Assembly: GCF_035599575.1 (NCBI RefSeq)
Contig: NZ_CP141179.1
Location: 310,001-374,000 of the forward strand
Source of the DNA: Roseovarius sp. Pro17
GTDB taxonomy: Bacteria > Pseudomonadota > Alphaproteobacteria > Rhodobacterales > Rhodobacteraceae
Length of the DNA: 64,000 nt
Direction of reading: 5' to 3'
Below are positions 47,392 through 55,930 of this stretch, piece after piece. The translations under genes and the position numbers were made by a program. Numbering within the stretch: the stretch's first letter is position 1; every line of letters begins with the position of its first letter. The notes under the pieces are model-generated. The model was given only the letters and a program-made list of their open reading frames with translations, did not search any database and was not told the origin of the DNA.

Positions 47392-47653
47392 GGCGGAGCA
47401 GTGTTGTTGGTCATGCCGGACGTTTCCCCTAAGCTTACTTGCCGTGATTGGATATTCCGGCTGGCCTCGGTGAAGCGACCCGTTTCATGCGGATAGTAAC
47501 CCGAGAACGCCGTATCTCTTTCGAGGCTCGGGAAAGCCCAAATGCGGCCTTCTGAGGGAAGCAGGCGAATGACTATTCCGTCCGCGCTATCGCCGTCAGT
47601 CTGAACCGCGCCGGGTTTGCCGGAGGCCATCAACTTAAGTAAGGATGATGGTT

Positions 47654-47713
47654 ATGACAAAACGCAAAATGGCAAATCGCTACTCGCCCGGGGTCCGCGC
47701 CCGCGCGGTCCGG
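47654..47713 (+). pseudogene. IS3-family transposase OrfA, N-terminal remnant
   Basis: About 20 codons read MTKRKMANRYSPGVRARAVR, the N-terminus of an IS3-family OrfA (usually followed by a helix-turn-helix). A ribosome site (AAGGATG) is still present upstream. The reading continues into unrelated sequence with no OrfB, so the element is a fragment. The residue call rests on memory of the family pattern. Confidence 0.65.
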
Positions 47714-48026
47714 CAGAGGCCACCGGCTTGGAGAAGGCGATCAGCGCGTATGAAGATCGTGACGTGTTTAGCGACCCAAGGTGGGCAGTGCCAAGAACAG
47801 TCATTCGTTCCAAATGTTCAGGCGACGGGGAAGTCTCACGCAGTGATCATTGCGATGCCTTAAATGCTGCGCGGCTTGTGAGTGGCAACATTGCGAACAC
47901 TGCAATGCGGCATCGGATAGTCCGGTCAAAGACTGGCGGAGGCCGTTCACGTTGATCAGACGGGCGGGACCCCACGATGCGTGCCGCGCCGCCGCGGGTC
48001 GGTTCCGAGCCCAGTTATTGAGTTTC

Positions 48027-48056
48027 CGTAAGGTTGCTAACGTCCGTTTTTGTCAG
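48027..48056 (+). repeat. Direct repeat copy 1 (pair with 63688)
   Basis: The block from GTAAGGTT through AACGTC to TTTTGTCAG matches the stretch at 63688-63713, apart from a 3-base insertion and about two substitutions. Both copies are in the same orientation and bracket the accessory genes from the VOC protein to the rplW fragment. They could be remnants of one element end or of an insertion site. Confidence 0.4.
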
Positions 48057-48304
48057 TCGGTCAATAGCGAATTGGTATTTCAACAGAGCATATATCCAAA
48101 ACCTAATTTATTGATTTGGATCAGGGTTCTTCTCAACAAAGACCGTCCGCTTGGGGTCTGAAATCTGGAGTAAAAGTTATCGCCTGCACGACAAGAAGGA
48201 TCAGCGGTTCAACATTTTTGAGCCCTAAGTAGTAGCGCATTAATACCTGCCTCCCAGCTTATGCCTTATCATGACTGAACAAAACTGACAGCGTGGGGAT
48301 AATA

Positions 48305-48700
48305 ATGGCCAAAATAATACATTCGATGATCCGTGTTCTGGAGGAGGAGCGGTCTGTCGAATTCTACAAATCGGCATTTGGTCTTTCGGTCGCAGAACGC
48401 TTGGACTTTGACAGCTTTACTCTGATCTACCTCAGCAATGCAGAGGCAGACTTTGAACTTGAGCTGACCGTGAACAAAGACCGCAGCGCCCCTTATGATC
48501 TGGGCGACGGCTATGGACATCTGGCCGTCTGCGTCGATGACTTGGATGCAGAACATACACGTTTTGAAGCGGCGGGTTTCGCACCACGTAAAATCGTGGA
48601 CTTCAAGCGCGAAGACAAACTTCTGGCCCGCTTTTTCTTTGTAAAAGATCCAGACGGATACGAAATCGAAGTCTTGCAAAAACACGGTCGCTATCAGTGA
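48305..48700 (+). CDS. VOC-superfamily (glyoxalase/lactoylglutathione lyase-like) protein
   Basis: A 131-residue protein with the glyoxalase I pattern: IHSMIRVLEEERSVEFYKSAFGL at the start, ELELTVN, YGHLAVCVDDLD, and the metal-binding Glu in DPDGYEIEVLQ. The start at 48305 follows GGGGATAATA. It leads an apparent three-gene operon with a Tat-exported small protein and a GMC oxidoreductase. The substrate is unknown, since the fold covers many enzymes. Confidence 0.88.
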   Translation: MAKIIHSMIRVLEEERSVEFYKSAFGLSVAERLDFDSFTLIYLSNAEADFELELTVNKDRSAPYDLGDGYGHLAVCVDDLDAEHTRFEAAGFAPRKIVDFKREDKLLARFFFVKDPDGYEIEVLQKHGRYQ

Positions 48701-48734
48701 TCCGGCCAATAATAATGACTTAGGGAGGAATGAA

Positions 48735-49253
48735 ATGACACAATCTCTGAAGGCGATGACGAGGCGGCAACTGTTGTCGCGCAGCGTCGCGGCGAGTGCC
48801 GCGCTGGTGATCGGACCCGGTTTTGTCGCGGGCTCAGATGCGGCGTGGGCGCAGACGATGGACGCGCTTAAGCCCGAAACAATGGCGACATTGATCCAAA
48901 TGGCGCGTGACATCTATCCGCATGATCAGGTCGGTGATCAATTTTATGCGGTTGCTGTCAAAGGATACGATGTGCCCGAGGCCGTCGACGAGACCGAAGC
49001 TGGTATTCATGCGCTGGACGAGGCTGCACGCGCGGCAGGGTTCGACAGCTACCTCAAAACCGGATGGGAAAAAGACCGCGTGGCGATCCTGCGCAGTATT
49101 GAAGACAGCGCATTCTTTCAGAAGGTACGCGGAGGACTGGTGACCGGACTTTATAACCAGAAAGATGTCTGGCCAATTTTTGGATACGAGGGCGAAAGCT
49201 TTAGCCATGGAGGCTACATCGATCGCGGTTTCAACGACATCAACTGGATTTAA
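48735..49253 (+). CDS. Tat-exported small subunit of a GMC-type dehydrogenase
   Basis: A 172-residue protein with a twin-arginine signal (MTRRQLLSRSVAASAALVIG). The mature part resembles gluconate 2-dehydrogenase subunit 3-type companion proteins. Such proteins often accompany GMC oxidoreductases and carry the Tat signal for the complex. MARDIYPHDQVGDQFYAV and the W-P-I-F-G-Y-E-G-E-S-F stretch fit. An AGGGAGG ribosome site precedes the ATG. It is followed by the GMC gene at 15 bases. Confidence 0.82.
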   Translation: MTQSLKAMTRRQLLSRSVAASAALVIGPGFVAGSDAAWAQTMDALKPETMATLIQMARDIYPHDQVGDQFYAVAVKGYDVPEAVDETEAGIHALDEAARAAGFDSYLKTGWEKDRVAILRSIEDSAFFQKVRGGLVTGLYNQKDVWPIFGYEGESFSHGGYIDRGFNDINWI

Positions 49254-49268
49254 GGGAGAGGCGGCACC

Positions 49269-50840
49269 ATGACGGCACCTTTTGACCTCACCGACGACAG
49301 CGTTGTCGTTATAATCGGAACCGGCGCTGGCGGCGGAGTTCTTGCGAATGAATTGGCCCAGAAGGGCGTAAGCGTCGTCGCTCTCGAAGCGGGCGGGCGA
49401 TATCTGCCTGAAGACTACATAAACGACGAATGGGACAGCTTTGGACAGCTCGCGTGGCTGGATGGGCGGACCACATCCGGCGACTGGCGCGTGGCAAATG
49501 ACTTCTCTGGCTTGCCTGCCTGGATCGTCAAGGCAGTTGGCGGCACCACAACCCACTGGGCCGGCGCGTCTTTGCGGTTTCAAGAGCATGAATGGAAGCC
49601 CAAGACAAACTATGGCGCCGTAGAGGGCGCAAACCTTCTTGATTGGCCGATTGATGCGGCCGAGATGGCCCCCTACTACGACAAAGCTGAGAAAAAGCTG
49701 AACGTGACCCGCACTAACGGCAACGCGGGCTTGCCCGGTAACAACAACTACAAAGTCTTTGAGGCTGGTGCAAAGGCGCTGGGCTACAAAGAAGTGCATA
49801 CTGGCCGCATGGCGATCAATTCCGCCGACACCGAAGATCGGCCAGCTTGTCAGCAGACCGGTTTTTGTTTTCAGGGTTGTAAGTGGGGCGCCAAATGGTC
49901 GTCCGCCTATACCGATATCCCTGCAGGCGAAGCGACAGGAAACCTTGAGGTTCGCGAGAAAGCGCATGTTCTCAAGATCGAGCATGACGCGGATGGCAAG
50001 GTTACTGGCGTGGTCTATGTCGACGCGGACGGCAATCAGCAGATGCAAAAGGCACGGATCGTCTGTGTTGCAGGCAACTCCATTGAGAGTCCGCGTTTGC
50101 TGCTCAACTCCGCATCCTCCATGTATCCTGACGGCTTGGCAAATTCGTCTGGTCAGGTTGGACGCAACTACATGCGCCACCTCACAGGCTCGGTCTACGG
50201 CATCTTCGACAAGCCGGTGAAAATGTGGCGCGGCACGACGATGGCAGGTATCATGCAAGATGAGGCGCGACATGACCCCTCTCGCGGTTTTGTCGGCGGA
50301 TACGAACTTGAGACGCTGAGCCTTGGCTTGCCATTCATGGCGGCCTTCCTTGATCCGGGTGGCTGGGGCCGTGAATTTACCACCGCGCTCGACCACTATG
50401 AGAATATGGCCGGTATGTGGATCGTGGGTGAAGACATGCCACAGGAAACAAACCGCGTTACGCTAAACACTGACGTGACGGACCAGCACGGACAGCCAGT
50501 GCCCAACGTGCATTATTCTGACCATGCCAATGACAAGGCGATGCGCGATCATGCCTATGATCGTGGTCAGGCGATCTATGACGCGATCGGGGCGACGCGC
50601 ACATTGCCAACGCCGCCTTATCCGTCAACGCACAACCTTGGCACCAACCGGATGTCGGAAAAGGCGGAGGACGGCGTGGTTAACCGCTGGGGACAGAGCC
50701 ACGACATCGCGAATCTGTTCGTCTCTGACGGATCGCAATTCACCAGCGGCGCTGCAGAAAACCCGACATTAACGATCGTCGCACTCGCTATTCGTCAGGC
50801 GGATCACATCGCATCGGAGATGGGCCAGGGCAATCTGTAA
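49269..50840 (+). CDS. GMC-family oxidoreductase
   Basis: A 523-residue flavoprotein. The FAD-binding Rossmann motif is IIGTGAGGGVLANELAQKG at about 14-32, and TTHWAGASLRF is a GMC-like loop. The C-terminal active-site region has STHNLGTNRMS and ENPTLTIVALAIRQADHI. The protein has no signal of its own, so export likely depends on the Tat signal of its small partner. The cytochrome c third subunit usual in gluconate or sorbitol dehydrogenases is not adjacent. A terminator follows. Confidence 0.9.
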   Translation: MTAPFDLTDDSVVVIIGTGAGGGVLANELAQKGVSVVALEAGGRYLPEDYINDEWDSFGQLAWLDGRTTSGDWRVANDFSGLPAWIVKAVGGTTTHWAGASLRFQEHEWKPKTNYGAVEGANLLDWPIDAAEMAPYYDKAEKKLNVTRTNGNAGLPGNNNYKVFEAGAKALGYKEVHTGRMAINSADTEDRPACQQTGFCFQGCKWGAKWSSAYTDIPAGEATGNLEVREKAHVLKIEHDADGKVTGVVYVDADGNQQMQKARIVCVAGNSIESPRLLLNSASSMYPDGLANSSGQVGRNYMRHLTGSVYGIFDKPVKMWRGTTMAGIMQDEARHDPSRGFVGGYELETLSLGLPFMAAFLDPGGWGREFTTALDHYENMAGMWIVGEDMPQETNRVTLNTDVTDQHGQPVPNVHYSDHANDKAMRDHAYDRGQAIYDAIGATRTLPTPPYPSTHNLGTNRMSEKAEDGVVNRWGQSHDIANLFVSDGSQFTSGAAENPTLTIVALAIRQADHIASEMGQGNL

Positions 50841-50858
50841 GCCGACCTACCAAAAATG

Positions 50859-50892
50859 AGCCCGGCGCAGGATACCCCGCGCCGGGCTTTTT
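50859..50892 (+). terminator. Intrinsic terminator after the GMC operon
   Basis: A perfect 10-bp stem (AGCCCGGCGC with GCGCCGGGCT, 10-base loop) is followed by TTTTT. It ends the VOC-Tat-GMC operon; the next gene on the minus strand ends 43 bases further on. Confidence 0.9.
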
Positions 50893-50934
50893 GCATGGCT
50901 GTTACAGGTAAGCGACGTTGACTTTAGTTTAACT

Positions 50935-51324
50935 TCAGTGGTGCTTGGAATTTACCGCACGGCGGTTTTTGGCAGCATCGCGATGCTTCTGTTCCTGTCG
51001 CAAAATATCCTCTGCCGGAAGCGCATCGAAATCCTGTGATGTTTCGGTGGCCATCAAGCCGTTGAGTTGCAGATCAATAAACCGCAAGCAACAGACACGC
51101 AGAAATGATGTGAAATTCCCCAGATCATGCCCTTCATCGATGGATTCATTGTAAAGTTGATGCAGAAGTTGCGGCACGTTCAAATCTTGGCGTCCAGCTA
51201 AATCCTCCAGCACATTCCAGAACATATGTTCCAGCCGTACGCTGGTGACCATACCATCCATTCGAAATGACCGAGTTACACTTTCCCAAAGCTTTGGATC
51301 AGCTCCAATAAAATGACGGCACAT
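50935..51324 (-). CDS. Ribbon-helix-helix domain protein
   Basis: A 129-residue protein with a ribbon-helix-helix (RHH_4-like) DNA-binding pattern: TSVRLEHMFWNVLEDLAGRQDLNVPQLLHQL and NFTSFLRVCCLRFIDLQL (key T-S-V-R-L and T-S-F-L-R). The start MCRHFIGADP has AAAGGAG at six bases. The C-terminal part is polar and likely disordered. Such small proteins are often transcription factors. Its target may be the nearby GMC operon, but nothing in the sequence shows this. Confidence 0.82.
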   Translation of the reverse strand: MCRHFIGADPKLWESVTRSFRMDGMVTSVRLEHMFWNVLEDLAGRQDLNVPQLLHQLYNESIDEGHDLGNFTSFLRVCCLRFIDLQLNGLMATETSQDFDALPAEDILRQEQKHRDAAKNRRAVNSKHH

Positions 51325-51911
51325 GGCAACTCCTTTCACAGAATTGTTGTCATAAGGAATGTTAGCAGGAATAGTAAAGAACCGTCAATTTTTGCACCGC
51401 ATCATCCGACCACCGCTATTTGCTATAGCTCAAAGCGTTTCGCGAAAAACCTGAATCACAGATTTCCGGGAAACGCGCTTGACATATCAGTGTTGCGCGC
51501 GTTTCGCCTTTATCCGATGTCTCAGGTTAAAGGCGAAACGCTTTAGGTGTCTGAAGTCGCAGTTTCTTCTAAGCTATCATTTACAAAGTTTGGGCCAAGG
51601 TCCGCAGTGTCCTGCACTGATGTTAGTGGTGACTGGCGAATGCTGTGGGATCGACGAATAGCTGCAAGGCGAAAGCTGTAGCGCGGCCCCCGGATCGACC
51701 GGGCAACGGCCGCCGCTTCTCGGCCTCGTTCATGGAGGCCGGTAGCGCCCTGCAATCTCTTTTTGGGCGATATTCCGCGTGGGCGGCATCACAATTGAGT
51801 GCATCCCGACTTGTTATTAGAGGGTGAGATGGACAATGGCACGGGTCCGGCTCATCACTGTTTCACGGACAACCATTGGCCCGAGTGGCCGTCATCAGGA
51901 GTAATTCCTTA
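51325..51911. other. 587-base non-coding stretch
   Basis: No gene can be supported here. The first half holds two palindromic repeats (51432-51545) and the promoter of the ribbon-helix-helix gene. The second half shows short open frames on both strands without recognisable similarity or good ribosome sites. The last 30 bases lead the secreted protein gene, with CAGGAG at 51890-51895. Confidence 0.6.
51432..51545. repeat. Two adjacent AAAGCGTTTC palindromes
   Basis: The first runs from AAAGCGTTTCGCG (51432-51444) to GGAAACGCGCTT (about 51469-51480) with imperfect arms. The second is a perfect 14-base inverted repeat, GCGTTTCGCCTTTA (51499-51512) with TAAAGGCGAAACGC (51528-51541), loop 15. Both carry the dispersed GCGTTTC/GAAACGC core seen at 15820, 28230 and 44050. 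Confidence 0.75.
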
Positions 51912-52586
51912 ATGTTGCTGCGCGTCTCGATGATCATTTTGCTTCAGTGTGCGTTCGTCGCCCCTGCATGGGCGGCCAGTTGCACAACTTCGCTAAACGG
52001 AAAGCTTCATCAGATTGATTATACGGTGTCGCGGCAGGACCGGATCGACACCAGCCAGTCTGTCCCGAAAGAGGAAATGAAGGGAAATACATCTGTTCGC
52101 GAAAGGCTTTTTGGGCGTTGGGGCGAGGTGGATTGCCCCGGCTATCTGACGCTGAGGGAATTTACGCCCGACTTGTCGGATGCTGAGCGCAAGCCATTCT
52201 GCCTGATCTACGACAAGGATGGCGATACCTATACCGGGTTTTCCGAGGGGGACCGCAATGCCTACCTTATCTGTAAAAACCCCAAGACCTTCTGCGAGCG
52301 CGTGAACACCACAAAGGACGAGGCCACGTCTATTGCACGGACCGGCCTTGATGTTGCACGCCGCACCGCCTTGACCACGGCGCGATCCGCACTGTCGGCG
52401 GATGTCGGAGAGATCATCACTCACAGTTCCGGCGCGTTGATCATGAAAGGCTCGGGCAGCTTCATCTCCAGCGCATTGGGTGCCACGGGAACCTCGATTG
52501 GAACCGCTCTATCCGCCCCTGCGGTAGTTGCCACCGGTGCTGTGACGCTGGTCGGAGTAGGAGGAGCTGTCTATTTCTGCCGATAG
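51912..52586 (+). CDS. Secreted hypothetical protein with Gly/Ala-rich hydrophobic C-terminus
   Basis: A 224-residue protein. A Sec signal (MLLRVSMIILLQCAFVAPAWA) precedes a soluble domain with six or so cysteines (SCTTSLNGK, VDCPGYL, KPFCLIYDKDGD, LICKNPKTFCERV). About 165-224 is a long Ser/Ala/Gly-rich hydrophobic stretch (GALIMKGSGSFISSALG, ALSAPAVVATGAVTLVGVGGAVYFC). No family is recognised. The ATG at 51912 is the likely start; a TTG 12 codons earlier is in frame. The hydrophobic tail could insert into or act on a membrane. Confidence 0.7.
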   Translation: MLLRVSMIILLQCAFVAPAWAASCTTSLNGKLHQIDYTVSRQDRIDTSQSVPKEEMKGNTSVRERLFGRWGEVDCPGYLTLREFTPDLSDAERKPFCLIYDKDGDTYTGFSEGDRNAYLICKNPKTFCERVNTTKDEATSIARTGLDVARRTALTTARSALSADVGEIITHSSGALIMKGSGSFISSALGATGTSIGTALSAPAVVATGAVTLVGVGGAVYFCR

Positions 52587-52869
52587 CTTTTCAGCCGAGA
52601 CCGCTGCATTGACGGGGTCGCAATGGTGATGTCGAAGGCGCCACTCATGGTGATCGAGGTGATCAAAGCCATCAAGAACGGCTAGGTTGAAAGCGAGCAG
52701 CCAAGTGTTTGCTACGCGACCGCCTCTGTCTGGAATTCATTCAGCGCGGCGGCAGAATACTTTGGGAATACAACCATTCCGATAATCTAAGATTGAAAAA
52801 TCGGCCCGAATATGATAACCTCCAGAGATTGATCGTCAAAGTAATTCACTCAAAGCTATGAGGTGAGAC

Positions 52870-55800
52870 ATGTTTGATCGTCGCTTTTTTTACAGTATAT
52901 TTTTTGTCGCTGGCATGGTTCCCCTTCCGGCATTTTCTCAGGCCACAACGCCAGAAGACCCCGTCCCGCTACCTAGTATTGATGTCAGCGAAAGTCGTGG
53001 CACTGAACGCCTTAGCACCTCAGCGCTTGCTTCGTCTTCGCAACGGGCCGCTGCAACCGCGCTTGTTCAGGCCATCCCCGGTCTGAAGATCGAATTCAAT
53101 GCAATGACAGGGACCCCGTCCCGAGTCTTCAGCACGGAAAGCTATATGACGTCCCCGCGTGATGATGGCGCTACGGCGTCCGCAATCATGCGTGATTTCA
53201 TCGGCGCGCACGAGGCTGTGTTCGGCTTTAACGAAGCTGACCTGAACACTCTGGTCGCCACGCGGCAAGTCGACAGCGACCCCAGCAGCCAATTGTCTGC
53301 GGCTAATCTGCCGACCGTGCGCCACGTCAGTCTGGAACAGCGCTGGCAGGGGAGGCAGATATTCCCCACCAACGTGGTCGGGTCCGTGACGGATCGTGGT
53401 CAGATGGTAGGGATCTCCGGCCTGACGGTCCAGAATGTCGGCGCGAAGGTCAACGCGCTCGACCCAGTGCTGGGCGCTCCTGAGGCTGTCGCGGCGGCCG
53501 CCGCTAGCCTCGGAGCCACATCAGATTCCGATACGCTTGAGGTGCTTGAGATGACAGGCGGTGCCGAGATGCGTCAGACGGTGACCGGCAGCGATGCCTT
53601 TGCCGGGGAAGTGCCGGTGCGGTTGATTTATTTTTTAACCTCAGGCGACGATATCCGCCTGGTATGGGAGGTCGTAGGTGGCCTTGCCGAGGATCGTTAC
53701 GCCTACCAGATTTTGGTGGATGCGGTCACCGGCGACATCCTGTATCGCGAGACAATCACATCGAACGACGTTCCGCGCTATCTGAGCTACTTTGAAGTGC
53801 GAAATACTCCGACTGTAGACGCACGCTCTGATTTCCAGCCGCTCGACAGCCCCGGACCGCTGACGCCCGGTCCCGCGACCCCGGACGGCTCGCAGGGGGC
53901 CATTGTCCCACCCGTGATAGTGTCGACGAACGGTGATCCAGCAGTATCGACCAGTAATTGGACCGCTGATGGCGTGATGACGACCGCTGGCAACAACGTC
54001 GTCGCCTTTGTGGATCTCAATTTCAACAATAACGCGGATGCGGGCGAACAGCCCACGGCAAGCCTTGTGGACATCTCTGGCGTGCAAACGCGCGAGTTTA
54101 ATTTCCCTGCCGATTTGACCGCCGCTCCGCAGGCCCAAGCTAACCGGGATGCTGCAACGGTCAACACCTTCGTCGTCGCAAACTGGTGGCACGATCGGAT
54201 GGCCGATCTGGGCTTTACCGAGCAAGCCGGCAATTTCCAAAGCGTCAATTCGACCGGTACGGGAGTGGCCGGCGATCCAATCCGCGCCCGGCTGCAAGTG
54301 GGCACGGACAATTCGACCTTCGGGACCCCGCCAGCGGACGGCACCTGCTGTCCAACGCTAAATTCATTCACTTGGACGGGGCCGGACCCGGATCGGGACT
54401 CGGGCTTTGATACAGAAATCCTGATCCACGAGTTCACCCATGGTTTGTCAAACCGTATCATCGGCGGCCCGAACACCAACGGCCTTGCCGGTGGTGGGCA
54501 GCCGGGCGGCCTAGGCGAAGGCTATTCCGACCTTTACGCGCTGCACCTTCTGCGGAGCCCGGATGAGGACCCCGACGCCACCTATGTTGTCGGTGGCTAC
54601 GCGGTCTTCCATTTGAACCCCGCATTCGGCAACCCACCGAACTGGGACGACAATTACTATTTCGGCATCCGCCATTTCCCCTATTCAACGGATCTGTGCG
54701 CGAACCCGTTCACGCTGCTGGACATGCAGACACCAACCTATGACATCACACCGATTCCCAGCGCTGGCTGCGCGGCGACACCGCCGGTCAGTCCTTGGCT
54801 TGAGACGCGGTCCGGGGCGGTTCATGACATGGGCGAGATCTGGGCCGTGACGGTCTGGGAAGCCCGGCGCAATCTGGTGTCCAAACATGGTGCCGATCTG
54901 GGCAACGAGTTGATGTTGCAACTGATGACCGACAGTATGTTTCTGTTGGCCGCAGGTCCGACGTTTGTCGAAGCGCGGGATGCAATCATAGCCTCCGATC
55001 TCGCGCGGACGGGCGGTGCCAATCGGTGCGAGCTGTGGCGCGGCTTTGCTAAACGCGGCATGGGCGTTGGCGCGGCAACACCGTCAAGCGGAAGCTTCAC
55101 CGAAGACTTCGCCTTTCCCGAAAATTGTAATACCCCGCCGCCTGCGGCCTATGCCTACGCCGCCAAGCTGGTTTGCGGAATTCAGGAAGATCCCGAAGAC
55201 TTTCGCCTGACCCAAGGTCGCTATGCGACCACCGTAAACATCCGCAATCCGGGCCCCGAGGTAGCACGGTTCACCAAGACCTTGGCCCTGACCTACCCAC
55301 CAATAGAGCAGGAGCCCGGCGAAGTGAAGCTCTTTGCCGAACACAGCTTGCGACCGGAATTAGCCTTGGCGTCCGATTGCGATGACATCCGGGAGAAGGT
55401 GTTCGGAAACAACTGGCCGACGCCCTATATTGAGGGCTTTTTGGTCATCAAATCCGACCATCCTCTGGACGTCGTGGGTGTCTATACAAAGTCGGCGCTG
55501 GAGGCAGAAGCCGGTGGCGTGGCCATAGACGTGGAACGGGTGCCCGCCAGCGGTCACAGCAACGACGATACTCCGCCGCCGCCGGGCAAACGCGCGGACC
55601 TGTTGCCAGTGCCCGATGCAAACGGCAATTTCTGCCGAATCCGCGGGCGCGATCTACTGGTCACGGTCCGCAATGAGGGGCCGGGTACGGCGGGGGCGTC
55701 CACGACGATGGTGGATTTCGGCTCGCATGGGCAGGCAGCCTTGCCAACCCCGTCGCTTGCCAACGGTGCCAGTGCGAACCTGTCCACACCGATCCCGCAA

Positions 55801-55908
55801 GGCTGTTTTGACCCTGACTGCGGCTTCCGCATCAAGGCCGACAACGCCGAGATCGTGATCGAGACGGATGAAGCCAACAATTCGGTGGCCGGATCGTGCA
55901 TCGGTTGA
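52870..55908 (+). CDS. Secreted M36 (fungalysin-type) metallopeptidase with CARDB-like tail
   Basis: A 1012-residue secreted protein. A signal peptide (about 1-25) and a propeptide of the FTP/PepSY type (about 70-330) come first. The M36 catalytic domain (about 370-755) shows the zinc site HEFTHGLSNRIIGG with its Glu, and the third ligand in GLGEGYSDLYALHLL. About 760-895 is a domain (KLVCGIQEDPED, then FGNNWPTPYIEGFLVI) also present in the next protein. A CARDB-like beta domain ends it (LLVTVRNEGPGTAGAS). The start follows GAGGTGAGAC. Substrate unknown; extracellular protein breakdown is the general family role. Confidence 0.9.
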   Translation: MFDRRFFYSIFFVAGMVPLPAFSQATTPEDPVPLPSIDVSESRGTERLSTSALASSSQRAAATALVQAIPGLKIEFNAMTGTPSRVFSTESYMTSPRDDGATASAIMRDFIGAHEAVFGFNEADLNTLVATRQVDSDPSSQLSAANLPTVRHVSLEQRWQGRQIFPTNVVGSVTDRGQMVGISGLTVQNVGAKVNALDPVLGAPEAVAAAAASLGATSDSDTLEVLEMTGGAEMRQTVTGSDAFAGEVPVRLIYFLTSGDDIRLVWEVVGGLAEDRYAYQILVDAVTGDILYRETITSNDVPRYLSYFEVRNTPTVDARSDFQPLDSPGPLTPGPATPDGSQGAIVPPVIVSTNGDPAVSTSNWTADGVMTTAGNNVVAFVDLNFNNNADAGEQPTASLVDISGVQTREFNFPADLTAAPQAQANRDAATVNTFVVANWWHDRMADLGFTEQAGNFQSVNSTGTGVAGDPIRARLQVGTDNSTFGTPPADGTCCPTLNSFTWTGPDPDRDSGFDTEILIHEFTHGLSNRIIGGPNTNGLAGGGQPGGLGEGYSDLYALHLLRSPDEDPDATYVVGGYAVFHLNPAFGNPPNWDDNYYFGIRHFPYSTDLCANPFTLLDMQTPTYDITPIPSAGCAATPPVSPWLETRSGAVHDMGEIWAVTVWEARRNLVSKHGADLGNELMLQLMTDSMFLLAAGPTFVEARDAIIASDLARTGGANRCELWRGFAKRGMGVGAATPSSGSFTEDFAFPENCNTPPPAAYAYAAKLVCGIQEDPEDFRLTQGRYATTVNIRNPGPEVARFTKTLALTYPPIEQEPGEVKLFAEHSLRPELALASDCDDIREKVFGNNWPTPYIEGFLVIKSDHPLDVVGVYTKSALEAEAGGVAIDVERVPASGHSNDDTPPPPGKRADLLPVPDANGNFCRIRGRDLLVTVRNEGPGTAGASTTMVDFGSHGQAALPTPSLANGASANLSTPIPQGCFDPDCGFRIKADNAEIVIETDEANNSVAGSCIG

Positions 55909-55930
55909 CCCGATATGAAGGATTTGAATC

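Larger units (their letters stand above)
47392..48304. other. Gene-poor scrambled stretch with IS remnant
   Basis: About 910 bases hold no intact gene that I can support. An IS3-type transposase N-terminus is at 47654. A repeat also found near 63688 is at 48027-48056. The last 200 bases are AT-rich and should hold the promoter of the VOC-Tat-GMC operon. Other open frames here are short and resemble nothing. Confidence 0.6.

Noticed and set aside
47617..47955. 112-codon plus-strand frame around the IS3 remnant
   Set aside because: Overlaps the OrfA remnant in another frame and shows no family match. It may contain scrambled pieces, but no gene is supportable.
48834..50396. 520-codon open frame on the minus strand across the GMC gene
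   Set aside because: It overlaps a conserved flavoenzyme and its Tat partner and has no motif of its own.
52623..52685. 20-codon open frame after the secreted protein
   Set aside because: Short and without a clear ribosome site. It could be a fragment, but nothing supports it as a gene.
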